Under the pieces are notes generated by a model. That model had not been told where the DNA came from and searched no databases. It was given only the letters and a program-made list of their open reading frames with translations. A stretch of DNA of 64,000 nt from Paenibacillus sp. J23TS9. Its GTDB lineage: Bacteria; Bacillota; Bacilli; Paenibacillales; Paenibacillaceae. The stretch is taken from positions 2,728,001 through 2,792,000 of the forward strand of contig NZ_BOSG01000001.1 in assembly GCF_018403225.1 (NCBI RefSeq). Reading direction: 5' to 3'. Made by a program: the position numbers and the translations under genes. Each line of letters starts with the position of its first letter. The stretch's first letter is position 1. Shown here piece by piece: positions 6,885 to 15,918 of the stretch.

Positions 6885-9203
6885 TTACAATGTCACACGG
6901 AGGGTCCTGATGCTTTTTTCCGGAATGATCTTCACGCCCCATTCACAAGGCTCGGCATGACCGCCTTCCACCGCAGCCACTTGGGTTAATCCTCTCATCA
7001 CAAACGACCAGGGCTTGCTGCTTCCTTTCGTCGTCAGTTCAATGACATCACCGGAGCGTACGGCTGCAGCAGTCATTTCCTTCTCACCCTTCATACTCAC
7101 AATCTCCGCAGAAGCAGACGATCCATCAGCAAGCTCAAACAGATGGAATGAAACATCATTGGCAAAATCATAATCGGTGCGGCTGTCTTCTCTGCCAAAC
7201 GCTATGATGCTGCCCGGCTTGATCATCATTGGCAGCGTCATGTATCCATGCTGCTCCTGATGCCAGCGTCCCCCCTCCCGCATTTCATTTGTGAGAAAGT
7301 TCGTCCATTTGCCTTCAGGCAGATAATACTCCACATCGCCTTCCTTATTAAAGATTGGAGCGACCAGAATCGAATCACCTAACATATACTGGGTGTCCAG
7401 CGCTGTACAGGTCCGGTCTTCAGGGAATTCAAGCATCATGGCACGCATCATCGGCAGCCCAAGCTCTGTGGACTCAACGGCAGAACGGAAAAGATAGGGC
7501 ATGAGGCGGCACTTCAGCTTCGTGAATACACGGACCACATCCACCGCTTCTTCATCAAACAGCCAAGGCACTCGGTATGACGTGCTTCCATGTAGACGAC
7601 TGTGCGAAGACAGCAGCCCAAACTGCACCCAGCGCTTGTAAATATCCGGGGGTGCCGTGTTCTCAAAGCCACTGATATCGTGGCTCCAGAATCCAAAACC
7701 GGACAGCCCAAGCGACAAGCCGCCGCGAAGTGTTTCTGCCATCGATTCATAGGTTGCTGAACAGTCACCGCCCCAATGAACCGGGAACTGCTGGCCTCCC
7801 ACGGTTGCCGAGCGGGCAAACAGGGCCGCTTCACCTTTTCCCAACTTCTCTTCCAGCACTTCAAACACGGCCTTGTTGTATAAGAAGGTGTAATAGTTAT
7901 GCATTTTCTGCGGATCGGAGCCGTCGTAATAAACCACGTCAGTCGGAATTCTTTCGCCGAAATCTGTCTTGAAGCAGTCTACCCCTTGGTCGATCAATGT
8001 CTCCAGCTTCCCTTTATACCAGGCAACCGCAGCCGGGTTCGTGAAATCCACAAGCGCCATGCCTGCCTGCCACATATCCCACTGCCAGACACTGCCGTCT
8101 GCTGTTTTTACGAGATATCCGTTATCCATTCCCTCATCAAAAAGATAGGACTTTTCAGCGATATACGGATTGATCCACGCGCATATTTTCAACCCTTTAT
8201 CTTTCAGGCGCCGCAGCATCCCTTCGGGATCAGGGAACATATCCTTGTCCCACTGGAAATCACACCATTGATATTCCTTCATCCAGAAGCAGTCAAAATG
8301 GAAAACGGCCAAAGGCAGATCACGTTCAGCCATACCATCCACGAAGTGGTTTACGGTGGCTTCATCATAGTCGGTAGTAAAAGAGGTCGTCAGCCAGAGA
8401 CCAAAGGTCCATGCCGGAGGAAGCGCAGGCTTGCCTGTCAGCTTGGTATAGTTGTCGAGCACCGCTTTCGGACTGCCTCCGCCGATAATGAAGTACTCAA
8501 GGCTTTCACCCTCCACACTGAACTGGACACGGGAGACATTCTCGGAGGCAATCTCATAGGACACCTTTTCCGGGTGATTGACAAACACGCCATAACCTTT
8601 GCTCGATAAGTAAAATGGGATATTTTTGTAAGACTGCTCGCTGCTCGTTCCGCCGTCTTCATTCCAGATCTCCACGATTTGTCCGTTTTTCACAAATGGC
8701 GTGAAACGTTCTCCAAGTCCGTAAATATATTCGCCTACACCAAGGTCCAGCTGCTCTCGATAATACGCTTTTTTATCCAGGTCCTTGATATAAGCCGGCG
8801 CTCTCCATCCGCTGCCTGTAATCCGTTTGCCGTCAAAGCGGAAATCCACACTCCAGCCCTGCTTGCGGTTAACGGTGACACTTAAGTTTCCGCTGGAAAG
8901 CTCTGCCTGATCTTCCCCAATCTCAATGTTCACCTGTGTCTCCAGTTCATGGATGCCAAAGGCCGGACCTGAATTCACTTTACCTTTGTGGTGATTCAGC
9001 TTGACCTTAATGACATCCGGCATCGGAGAACTGAAGCTTGCTTTTAGCAGCGTGCCGTTCAGCGTATCACCTTTGGTCGCGATGACTTTGGTTGCCGCAT
9101 AGACCGTCAGGGTATCGCCTGATTGTGTAATATCCCGGATTTCCGCCGGATTTTGCAATTCATATCCTTCGCGGGTCTGCCAATATCCGTCCGTAAATTT
9201 CAT
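6885..9203 (-). CDS. yicI: Alpha-xylosidase, GH31 family (YicI type)
   Basis: 772 residues, the same length as E. coli YicI (772). It hydrolyses terminal alpha-xylosyl residues, for example of isoprimeverose from xyloglucan. The nucleophile is D414 in FKTDFGERIP and the acid/base is D480 in HWGGDCSA, matching D416 and D482 of YicI. The GLGERFTPF and FHFDCFWMKEYQWCDF blocks are also typical. There is no signal peptide, so it acts in the cytoplasm on imported oligosaccharides. The divergent AraC-type regulator (9345-10280) shares the promoter region and probably controls it. Substrate assignment within GH31 is by similarity of these blocks only. Confidence 0.92.
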   Translation of the reverse strand: MKFTDGYWQTREGYELQNPAEIRDITQSGDTLTVYAATKVIATKGDTLNGTLLKASFSSPMPDVIKVKLNHHKGKVNSGPAFGIHELETQVNIEIGEDQAELSSGNLSVTVNRKQGWSVDFRFDGKRITGSGWRAPAYIKDLDKKAYYREQLDLGVGEYIYGLGERFTPFVKNGQIVEIWNEDGGTSSEQSYKNIPFYLSSKGYGVFVNHPEKVSYEIASENVSRVQFSVEGESLEYFIIGGGSPKAVLDNYTKLTGKPALPPAWTFGLWLTTSFTTDYDEATVNHFVDGMAERDLPLAVFHFDCFWMKEYQWCDFQWDKDMFPDPEGMLRRLKDKGLKICAWINPYIAEKSYLFDEGMDNGYLVKTADGSVWQWDMWQAGMALVDFTNPAAVAWYKGKLETLIDQGVDCFKTDFGERIPTDVVYYDGSDPQKMHNYYTFLYNKAVFEVLEEKLGKGEAALFARSATVGGQQFPVHWGGDCSATYESMAETLRGGLSLGLSGFGFWSHDISGFENTAPPDIYKRWVQFGLLSSHSRLHGSTSYRVPWLFDEEAVDVVRVFTKLKCRLMPYLFRSAVESTELGLPMMRAMMLEFPEDRTCTALDTQYMLGDSILVAPIFNKEGDVEYYLPEGKWTNFLTNEMREGGRWHQEQHGYMTLPMMIKPGSIIAFGREDSRTDYDFANDVSFHLFELADGSSASAEIVSMKGEKEMTAAAVRSGDVIELTTKGSSKPWSFVMRGLTQVAAVEGGHAEPCEWGVKIIPEKSIRTLRVTL

Positions 9204-9240
9204 TTGGATCCCTCCAGCTTCATTGTTTATAATATGATAA

Positions 9241-9300
9241 TATTGATATTCGCAGAGTAATTCTCATGATATTTTGATAATATATATCAGTATTTTGATA
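9241..9300. promoter_or_regulatory. Probable AraC-type operator between yicI and the regulator gene
   Basis: TATTTTGATA occurs at 9270-9279 and again at 9291-9300, 21 bp apart (two helical turns), and TATTGATATT lies at 9241-9250. A 21-bp spacing of direct half-sites is usual for AraC/XylS dimers. The region lies in the divergent gap. Confidence 0.5.
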
Positions 9301-9344
9301 TTACGAACAACAAACACTTCAAATATAACAGGGAGGTGCTTTCC

Positions 9345-10280
9345 ATGAATCGTGAAATGCTCCGGGAAGATCGTGTTCATGGCCATCCCATGTATCCGGT
9401 CAGTATATATCCTAATATCGAGCAGCGAAACGGAAATAGTATTCTGGACTGCCACTGGCATGATGAAATGGAATTTATCGTGATCCGTAAAGGTCATGCG
9501 GTGTTTCAGCTTGATATGACATATGTTGAAGCACATGAAGGGCAGGCCATTTTTGTGAACAGCGGGCAGCTTCATGCAGGTGTTCTTGATGGTAATTCCC
9601 CCTGCGTATTCTCCGCTGTTGTTTTCAGCCCTGATTTGCTCACAAGTCCTGACTTTGACGTCATCCAGGAAAAATATATCGGTCCGCTATTGGATAAAAG
9701 CTTTCAGCCCGAGCCTCTGATCAAGGGTGAACGCATATGGGAAAAGGAAGTGCTGGCAGCACTGAACCGCATCCTTGAAGACAATGAGCAGCGGCTGCCC
9801 GCGTATGAGCTGTCCACCAAGGCTCATCTATATTTGATTTTCGCAAGGATGTTCATACATCCACAGAACTCAGACCACAGACAGCATCTTCCGTCAGGAA
9901 GCCCGGATAAGGTCGAGCGGCTTAAAACGGTTTTGAATTTCATCCACGACCATTATTCAGAGCCACTGAGGCTGAAGGACTTAGCTGGATTAATCAGCAT
10001 GAGTGAAGGTCATTTTTGCCGTTTTTTTAAACAGCTCACCCAGAAAAGTCCAGTGGAATACATCAATCATTACCGGATATTAAAAGCTTGTAAATTGCTC
10101 GAAAACAGCGGAATGAAAATCGTGGATATTGCCATGGAAAGCGGGTTTGACAATTTGAGCTATTTTATCACTGTGTTTAAACAGATGAAAGGCTGCACTC
10201 CCTCTAGGTACCGAAAGCCTTTTAACGAAAAGGTGGCAGTCATCCTAACCGAGCCGGCTCCATTCGATGAGAAAGATTAA
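9345..10280 (+). CDS. AraC-family transcriptional regulator of the GH31 gene
   Basis: 311 residues from the ATG at 9345; GGGAGG lies 8 nt upstream, while the GTG at 9336 falls inside that ribosome binding site. The N-terminal cupin-type sensor (about 10-100) has the CHWHDEMEFIVIRKG and GQLHAGVLDG blocks. The C-terminal domain has two helix-turn-helices (LRLKDLAGLISMSEGHFCRF and IVDIAMESGFDNLSYFITVF) and ends with GCTPSRYRK. This is the usual layout of AraC regulators of sugar-use genes. The divergent GH31 gene is the obvious target. It ends at a shared terminator (10286-10316). Confidence 0.88.
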   Translation: MNREMLREDRVHGHPMYPVSIYPNIEQRNGNSILDCHWHDEMEFIVIRKGHAVFQLDMTYVEAHEGQAIFVNSGQLHAGVLDGNSPCVFSAVVFSPDLLTSPDFDVIQEKYIGPLLDKSFQPEPLIKGERIWEKEVLAALNRILEDNEQRLPAYELSTKAHLYLIFARMFIHPQNSDHRQHLPSGSPDKVERLKTVLNFIHDHYSEPLRLKDLAGLISMSEGHFCRFFKQLTQKSPVEYINHYRILKACKLLENSGMKIVDIAMESGFDNLSYFITVFKQMKGCTPSRYRKPFNEKVAVILTEPAPFDEKD

Positions 10281-10285
10281 GCTAA

Positions 10286-10316
10286 AAACCCCAGAGACTC
10301 ATTGTCCCTGGGGTTT
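10286..10316. terminator. Bidirectional terminator between araC-type gene and helD
   Basis: AAACCCCAG (10286-10294) and CTGGGGTTT (10308-10316) form a perfect 9-bp stem between convergent genes. Confidence 0.8.
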
Positions 10317-10338
10317 GTTGCTCGTCTGCAGAATACAG

Positions 10339-12708
10339 CTATGACTGCAGTGTATACTTATCCTCACTTACATCTTCAATAAATCTGCATGGTGCTCCCA
10401 GACTGTAGATGTGAAGCTGATGCATGGCACGGGTACAAGCTGTATAGAACAGCTTGCGTTCGGATTCCCTGCTGTAGGCTTCCTGCGAAGCATCATAAAT
10501 GACAACCGCATCAAACTCGACACCTTTTGCTAAGTAGGATGGAATGACCAGCGTACCCGTCACAAATGAAGGTGTTGTTTTGGCGATTCTCTTCAGTGGA
10601 AGCTCATCTTTAAGCGCATGATAAACATACTCGCATTCTTCTGCGGTTTTGCAAATAATCGCAGTATGCTCATAGCCCTGCTCATTCAAGCGGCGAATAT
10701 CCTCCACAATGCTGCTGTGCAGCTTCTCCCTGCTGTTTGCCAGGCAAACAAGCGGCTTTTCTCCGTAACGGTTAAAAGGAATGATCGATTCGCCCCCAGG
10801 CATCATGTTGCGTGTAAAATCAACGATTTCCAGGGTGGAGCGGTAGCTGCGGGTCAGCGAGATGACCTCGGTATCGTCTGCCCCATACAGCTGCTTCAGC
10901 GACTCCAGACTGCCACCGAGTACATCCGTGTGCGCATAAATCCCCTGGTTCAAATCTCCGAGTGCTGTCATACGGGCACGGGGGAAGATTCTTTTCACAT
11001 ATTCCAGCTGAAACGGAGAGTAATCCTGAACTTCATCGATAAAGACATGGCGGATCACGCTGTTTATCTGGAAGCCTTTCAATAAATCCTGCAGATACAA
11101 ATAAGGGGTGACGTCTTCATATGCCAGTTTTCCCTCTTTCATCATCTGAACCGATTGAATGCCCATTTCCTCCCATTCATCCGGGAGCCCCTGATCGCCG
11201 CTAACACTTAGGAATAACTCTTTGTCGGTTAAAAGTTCTTCATACATCGTCTTAACATCCACAAACCGCATCCGTTTGATCCACTTGCGTACCGGCTTCA
11301 GCCATTCGTTCACAACCATTTTAGCCAGTAGGCTCCGTTCCTGGTCGAATTGGTCAAAGGTATCCCTTTTCTTCGCCGACTGCTTGCGCCGGATGCGTGT
11401 GTAAGCCTTCTGGTATTCATCCGGATCAAGAAGTTCAATTTGCTCATCCACCCAAGGAGCCTGACGTTCATTTTTGGCAAACTGGGCCAGCTCCTTAAGC
11501 AGCCAGTCACGTATCAATTCAACCCGGTTGGCCAAGCGCAAGGAGGAATCATAACTATAAAACTTCTCCAGCATGACTTGTTCCGATACGATCAAACGGC
11601 CTTTGAAACGAATCGGCTTGAATTTCATGCCGCTTTGCTCCAGATGATCCTTCAACCGGCGGATGGTTTCCAGAAATAGTGTTGAGGATTTATAGGCGAT
11701 GGATGCCCGTTTGACCGTTAACCATGGGCCTTCCTCGGCTTTTAGAATCGATTCCATTTGGGAAAACACGTCCTCCAGATCGAATTCCCTGCCGATGCGG
11801 TGTTCCAGGTAGGCCTGAAAAGTTGTCTGCAGCATATTCTCTTCCCCAAGCTCAGGCAGCACCGTCGAAACATAGCTGTTGAACATCGGGTTCGGAGAAA
11901 AGAGAAGGACCTGATCTGCTTTCAGAGTCCCCCTGTATTTGTACAATAAATATGCGACCCGCTGGAGCGCTGCCGAGGTTTTACCGCTGCCCGCCGCTCC
12001 CTGGACCACAAGCATCCGGCTCTTGTCATTGCGGATTACCGCATTTTGTTCCTTCTGGATCGTCGCTACGATGCTCTTCATCTGGTTATCCGAGGAATGG
12101 CTGAGCACCTGCTGCAATAGTTCGTCTCCGATCGTGACGCCTGTATCAAACATAACCTTGATTTTTCCGTCTCTGATCACAAACTGTCGCTTCAGCTCCA
12201 TCGTACCGCTGATCTCACCGCTTGGCGTCTGATAAGCTGCAGCACCAGGAGCACCGTCATAATAAAGGCTTGATACCGGCGCACGCCAGTCATATACCAA
12301 AAAAGTCTCCTGATCATCATCTAGAAAGGAAGCGATCCCCAAATAGATCGTTTCCTTCCCTTCCTGCCCCTCTTCGGTAAAATCGATCCGCCCGAAGTAA
12401 GGCGATTTGACCAACAGCTTCAATTTTTTCAGTGTCTCCGAGGCCTGTAAATGTGCATGTTCCCGCTCAGATAGCACTTGGGACTGCTGACGCAAGCTGG
12501 TGGACGTTTCTCCCAGATCATCGGAGCTGCTGAAGTTGACTCTGACTTCATCCCAGAAATCCTTGCGCAGCTCAACCACATCGCCCCGAACCAGGCCCAC
12601 TTCCGCTTCAAGCGTTCCCTTGCGGGCAGCAATTTTTCCGGTTACGCTGTCGACCCGCTGCTGTTCGTGCTGCCAATCCTGATCTTTCAAGTCCATGCCT
12701 GTCTTCAT
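10339..12708 (-). CDS. helD: HelD, RNA polymerase recycling motor (UvrD/Rep-like ATPase)
   Basis: 789 residues. HelD binds stalled RNA polymerase and uses ATP to free it from DNA. The N-terminal arm (about 1-100) is helical. The HelD block YDWRAPVSSLYYDG lies at 139-152, Walker A GAAGSGKT at 237-244, and Walker B/motif II is FIDEVQDYSPFQLE. A C-terminal superfamily 1 core ends with the LFYTACTRAMHQLHIY motif. The ATG at 12708 touches its GGGG, so the ATG at 12696 (AAAGGGGATGA, 11 nt upstream) may be the real start. Single gene, ended by the shared terminator at 10286-10316. Confidence 0.92.
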   Translation of the reverse strand: MKTGMDLKDQDWQHEQQRVDSVTGKIAARKGTLEAEVGLVRGDVVELRKDFWDEVRVNFSSSDDLGETSTSLRQQSQVLSEREHAHLQASETLKKLKLLVKSPYFGRIDFTEEGQEGKETIYLGIASFLDDDQETFLVYDWRAPVSSLYYDGAPGAAAYQTPSGEISGTMELKRQFVIRDGKIKVMFDTGVTIGDELLQQVLSHSSDNQMKSIVATIQKEQNAVIRNDKSRMLVVQGAAGSGKTSAALQRVAYLLYKYRGTLKADQVLLFSPNPMFNSYVSTVLPELGEENMLQTTFQAYLEHRIGREFDLEDVFSQMESILKAEEGPWLTVKRASIAYKSSTLFLETIRRLKDHLEQSGMKFKPIRFKGRLIVSEQVMLEKFYSYDSSLRLANRVELIRDWLLKELAQFAKNERQAPWVDEQIELLDPDEYQKAYTRIRRKQSAKKRDTFDQFDQERSLLAKMVVNEWLKPVRKWIKRMRFVDVKTMYEELLTDKELFLSVSGDQGLPDEWEEMGIQSVQMMKEGKLAYEDVTPYLYLQDLLKGFQINSVIRHVFIDEVQDYSPFQLEYVKRIFPRARMTALGDLNQGIYAHTDVLGGSLESLKQLYGADDTEVISLTRSYRSTLEIVDFTRNMMPGGESIIPFNRYGEKPLVCLANSREKLHSSIVEDIRRLNEQGYEHTAIICKTAEECEYVYHALKDELPLKRIAKTTPSFVTGTLVIPSYLAKGVEFDAVVIYDASQEAYSRESERKLFYTACTRAMHQLHIYSLGAPCRFIEDVSEDKYTLQS

Positions 12709-12721
12709 CCCCTTTATATAT

Positions 12722-12750
12722 TTGACATTCTCTTTCCTAAGTGTTATAAT
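12722..12750 (+). promoter_or_regulatory. Near-consensus sigma-A promoter of a short transcript
   Basis: TTGACA (12722-12727), a 17-bp spacer, and TATAAT (12745-12750): a perfect consensus. It points away from helD into a gap that ends 110 bp later at a terminator. Confidence 0.75.
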
Positions 12751-12756
12751 AGAAAA

Positions 12757-12861
12757 GGAATCGCTATGAACATTGTCCCTTTCTCAGGGCCGTATGATCT
12801 ATTTTATCAATAATGCACATGAAAATCAAACATTTTAAGGGGAGCCGACGGCTCCCCTTTT
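12757..12861 (+). ncRNA. Candidate small RNA (or 15-codon peptide gene) between helD and ade
   Basis: A consensus promoter (12722-12750) predicts a start near 12757, and a strong terminator ends at 12861, giving an RNA of about 105 nt. A small hairpin CCCT-UUCUC-AGGG lies near 12778-12790. The RNA also contains an ORF 12766-12813 (MNIVPFSGPYDLFYQ), but the AAAGG that could serve it lies at or before the predicted RNA start, so the transcript would be nearly leaderless. I favour a regulatory RNA over a peptide, with low certainty. It is antisense to nothing obvious. Confidence 0.4.
12837..12861. terminator. Strong terminator downstream of the small transcript, also facing ade
   Basis: AAGGGGAGCC (12837-12846) pairs perfectly with GGCTCCCCTT (12850-12859) around a 3-nt loop, with TTTT on the plus side and an A/T-rich end on the other, so it can also end the ade transcript. 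Confidence 0.85.
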
Positions 12862-12926
12862 CTATTGTCATCAAGTTTTATGTTATACACATGTAAAGAA
12901 GTTTATGTTCTGCAATTGCATAAGTC

Positions 12927-14750
12927 TCATTTTCCGGTAAACAAAGGCACAATATCAATACCATCGGCAGATATCCGCACCAGTCCTTTGTCGGACAAAC
13001 GGATTTCCGGTATGACGACCAGCGCGAGCAGCGACAAAGTCATAAATGCATTGTTCAGCGGGCATCCGGCCTGGATCAACGCTTGGCTGATGCCTTCGGA
13101 TTGGCGTGCGACCGTTTCAAACGGCTCATTCGACATAATACCGCCAACGGTAAGTGGGAACTCTGATACCTCATCCTCGGTCAGCATCACGACGCCACCC
13201 TGCATATCGGCTACCATATTGCCCGCAAGAGCCATGAGCTCATCATCATTGCCGATAACCGTCAGATTATGGCTGTCATGGGATACCGTCATTGCGATGG
13301 CCGCCGGTTTATTAAATCCGATCCCAGTCAGAACTCCCAGTGCCTGACCCCCTCCTTTGCCATGGCGCTCGAAAACCGCCATCTTACAAAGGCCGTTTGC
13401 AGGATCAAGGTTAACCTTGTTGTTTACCACATCCACCCAAACCTGTCTTTCAATAGTTTCGACATGGTTTTCCACGACTTCAATCGCGCGGACCTCAGCT
13501 TTCCCCGTTTCAATCGGTGCGGCAATCGCAAAATCATCGGCACTCAGCTTGCGGCCTAATTTGACCGTATTAAAAGCAAGTTCCGGGATATCATAGCGTT
13601 CCCAATCTGCGGTCATTCTCCCATGCTCTGCGACCACTTTTCCTGCGGCAATCGTCATGACTACATTCACATCCGCCAAATTTCCATCCAGCAGAATCAC
13701 ATCCGCATATGCGCCCGGGATGATTGCGCCGATGTCCCGCGACACTCCGAACCGTTCAGCCGTATTGATCGTAGCCATCTGAAAGGCAGTGACCGGCTTG
13801 ACACCTTGCGCAATCGCATGACGCACAACGAAGTTCATATGCCCCTCATTCATCAGGGATTCCGAGCTGCGGTCATCGGTAACCAGAATCATCCGCCGCG
13901 TATCCAGGCCGCCTTCCGTGTGTGCCTTGATGGTAGCTGCAACATCATGCCATGCCGAGCCTTGACGCATTTTAGCATACATACCAAGCCGGACGCGCTC
14001 AATAACATCCTCTGCAGTGACACACTCATGATCACCGTTAACACCGCTTGCAGCATAAACAGGCAGACGCCAATCATCTGATTTCCAGGTAAAATGTCCG
14101 TCGGCATATTTGCCTGCCCGCAGTGTCGCCTGGATTTCTCCAATCATTTTATCGTCACCGTAAACCACGCCCGGGAAGTTCATGACCTCTCCAAGCCCGA
14201 TCATATCCTCTCCCCAGCTCAGGGCCTCAGCGACTTCTTCCGGACCGATAAAAGCGCCTGTCGTCTCAAGCCCCGGATGGGTCGATGGCACGCAAGAGGC
14301 AACCTGCAAATACGCTGCCAGCGGCGTCGATCTGGCTTCCTCCAGCATAAACCGTAGTCCATCCAGACCTAACACATTGGAAATTTCATGCGCATCAAAG
14401 AATCCTCCCGTCGTTCCGAGCGGAAGCACAGCTCTGGCAAATTCCGTTGCCGTCATCTGCGTGCTTTCGATATGACAGTGTCCGTCCAACAAACCGGGAG
14501 CAGCATATTTTCCTCCAGCATCAATAATTTGAGTTTCTTCTCCTATCGCATGGCTGACATCCTTACCCACATATGCAATTCTCGCGTCCTTTACTGCAAT
14601 GGACATCCCCGGCAATATTTCTCCGGATACCACATTAACCAATTTGACATTTTGGATCACCAGCGTTGCTTTTTTATCTCCACGTGCGGCTGCAACCAAT
14701 TCCGGCACACAATCCGCGAGAGGACGTCTCCCCCATGCTGCTGTTTTCAT
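12927..14750 (-). CDS. ade: Adenine deaminase
   Basis: 607 residues from the ATG at 14750, which has GGAGGG 6 nt upstream; the longer ORF start 27 nt earlier has none. The enzyme turns adenine into hypoxanthine and ammonia. The amidohydrolase metal site is seen in LDGHCHIEST (near residue 85-95), with GVNGDHECV and the DDRSSESLMNEGHMNF block further on, and VSHDSHNLTVIG in the adenine deaminase C-terminal domain. Length is slightly above the usual 570-600. Single gene, promoter in the divergent gap before the carboxypeptidase operon. Confidence 0.93.
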   Translation of the reverse strand: MKTAAWGRRPLADCVPELVAAARGDKKATLVIQNVKLVNVVSGEILPGMSIAVKDARIAYVGKDVSHAIGEETQIIDAGGKYAAPGLLDGHCHIESTQMTATEFARAVLPLGTTGGFFDAHEISNVLGLDGLRFMLEEARSTPLAAYLQVASCVPSTHPGLETTGAFIGPEEVAEALSWGEDMIGLGEVMNFPGVVYGDDKMIGEIQATLRAGKYADGHFTWKSDDWRLPVYAASGVNGDHECVTAEDVIERVRLGMYAKMRQGSAWHDVAATIKAHTEGGLDTRRMILVTDDRSSESLMNEGHMNFVVRHAIAQGVKPVTAFQMATINTAERFGVSRDIGAIIPGAYADVILLDGNLADVNVVMTIAAGKVVAEHGRMTADWERYDIPELAFNTVKLGRKLSADDFAIAAPIETGKAEVRAIEVVENHVETIERQVWVDVVNNKVNLDPANGLCKMAVFERHGKGGGQALGVLTGIGFNKPAAIAMTVSHDSHNLTVIGNDDELMALAGNMVADMQGGVVMLTEDEVSEFPLTVGGIMSNEPFETVARQSEGISQALIQAGCPLNNAFMTLSLLALVVIPEIRLSDKGLVRISADGIDIVPLFTGK

Positions 14751-14841
14751 GTAAACCCTCCATCTCTCTATACCCATTCTTAGCTTGCCACGTCTTGCTT
14801 AGTTCAACCATCATACAACCGGTCAGGAATGAAAATCAAAT

Positions 14842-14895
14842 CTTTATAGTTCTTAAGATTTTCTTAGTAGGCACTTAAAAAGTCATGGTTATGAT
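14842..14895 (+). promoter_or_regulatory. Response-regulator-type repeats before the carboxypeptidase operon
   Basis: CTTTATA (14842), CTTAAGA (14852), CTTAGTA (14863) and CTTAAAA (14874) follow each other every 10-11 bp. TATGAT at 14890-14895 is a possible -10, with the third repeat at the -35 position. OmpR-family regulators bind such 10-11 bp direct repeats, so the operon's own regulator may bind here. Confidence 0.5.
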
Positions 14896-14935
14896 GTTAA
14901 TAGTGGTTAATAAACGATAATATTACGAACGGGGT

Positions 14936-15892
14936 ATGATGTTGATGAGAGTGATTAAAAAGAAAAGGAAAAAGAAGCCTGTTCTCCTGCTAACGCTGAT
15001 ATTCGTCGCGGTCATTGCTGTATCTGTGACCCTTGTACGCTTTCCAATGTTTAAGATCGACGCGTCCGCTGCCGTTCTTATGGATGTAAAGACGGGAAAA
15101 GTATATTATGAACATAACGCTTCCGCGGCGTTGCCGCCGGCCAGTATGTCTAAAATGATGACTGAGCTGCTGGTGCTGAAAAACGTAAATGAAGGACATA
15201 ATTCCTGGGATGAACCGGTCACGGCAAGCCGTTATGCTGCCCAGGTGACCGGCGCCAAAATCGGACTTCGTCCCGGTGAAACGCTGCCGCTCCGGACGAT
15301 GTTCGAAGCTATGGTTATTCACTCGGCCAATGACGCTGCAATCGCCCTTGCAGAGCATATCGGGGGTAATGAAAGAGCATTCGTAGAACAAATGAATGCG
15401 ATGGCGGATCAGATCGGCCTATCCTCCCACTCTGTATTTGCCAATGCTACCGGCTTATCCTCAGCCGATCTGCAAGCCTTTAAATCGGCCTCAGCCGATG
15501 GCGAGACTGAAATGACAGCCAAAGATCTGGCCAAGATGGCACGTTATTTGATTCGTACTTACCCGGAAATATTAAAAACAACCGAAAAAACGGATTTGTA
15601 CATTCCTGAAAAGCAGCTGACACTGCATACAACCAACTCGATGCTGCCAGGTGAAGCATTTTCTTACAGCGGCAATGACGGCTTCAAAACGGGATATACC
15701 CAAAGGGCGGGCTACTGCTTCACGGGGACGACTGAACGGAATGGCAAACGCTTCATTGCGGTGGTTATGGGAGCAAGCAATACCGGTAAGCGCTTTGAGG
15801 ATGCTGCCAAAATGTTCAACTACGGTTTCGACAACAACGGAGGATCCGGTATGGGCAGATGGCTGAACCGGGCGGCACTTATATTCCGTTAA
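14936..15892 (+). CDS. D-alanyl-D-alanine carboxypeptidase (S11 family, PBP5-like)
   Basis: 318 residues. An N-terminal membrane anchor or uncleaved signal (about 15-36) follows a very basic start (KKKRKKK). The penicillin-binding motifs are all present: SMSK at 70-73, SAN at 130-132 and KTG at 251-253. It trims the terminal D-Ala from peptidoglycan stem peptides outside the cell. It stops soon after the catalytic domain and lacks the usual PBP5 C-terminal beta-domain and anchor, so the N-terminal helix must hold it. Three ATGs stand close together (14936, 14939, 14945); GGGG fits the third best. It is the first gene of an operon with a two-component system. Confidence 0.88.
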   Translation: MMLMRVIKKKRKKKPVLLLTLIFVAVIAVSVTLVRFPMFKIDASAAVLMDVKTGKVYYEHNASAALPPASMSKMMTELLVLKNVNEGHNSWDEPVTASRYAAQVTGAKIGLRPGETLPLRTMFEAMVIHSANDAAIALAEHIGGNERAFVEQMNAMADQIGLSSHSVFANATGLSSADLQAFKSASADGETEMTAKDLAKMARYLIRTYPEILKTTEKTDLYIPEKQLTLHTTNSMLPGEAFSYSGNDGFKTGYTQRAGYCFTGTTERNGKRFIAVVMGASNTGKRFEDAAKMFNYGFDNNGGSGMGRWLNRAALIFR

Positions 15893-15918
15893 CAACAGTT
15901 CTGCTTGGAGGATAATTC

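Noticed and set aside
7899..8609. 236-codon plus-strand ORF
   Set aside because: Antisense to the GH31 gene; long only because of the codon bias of that gene.
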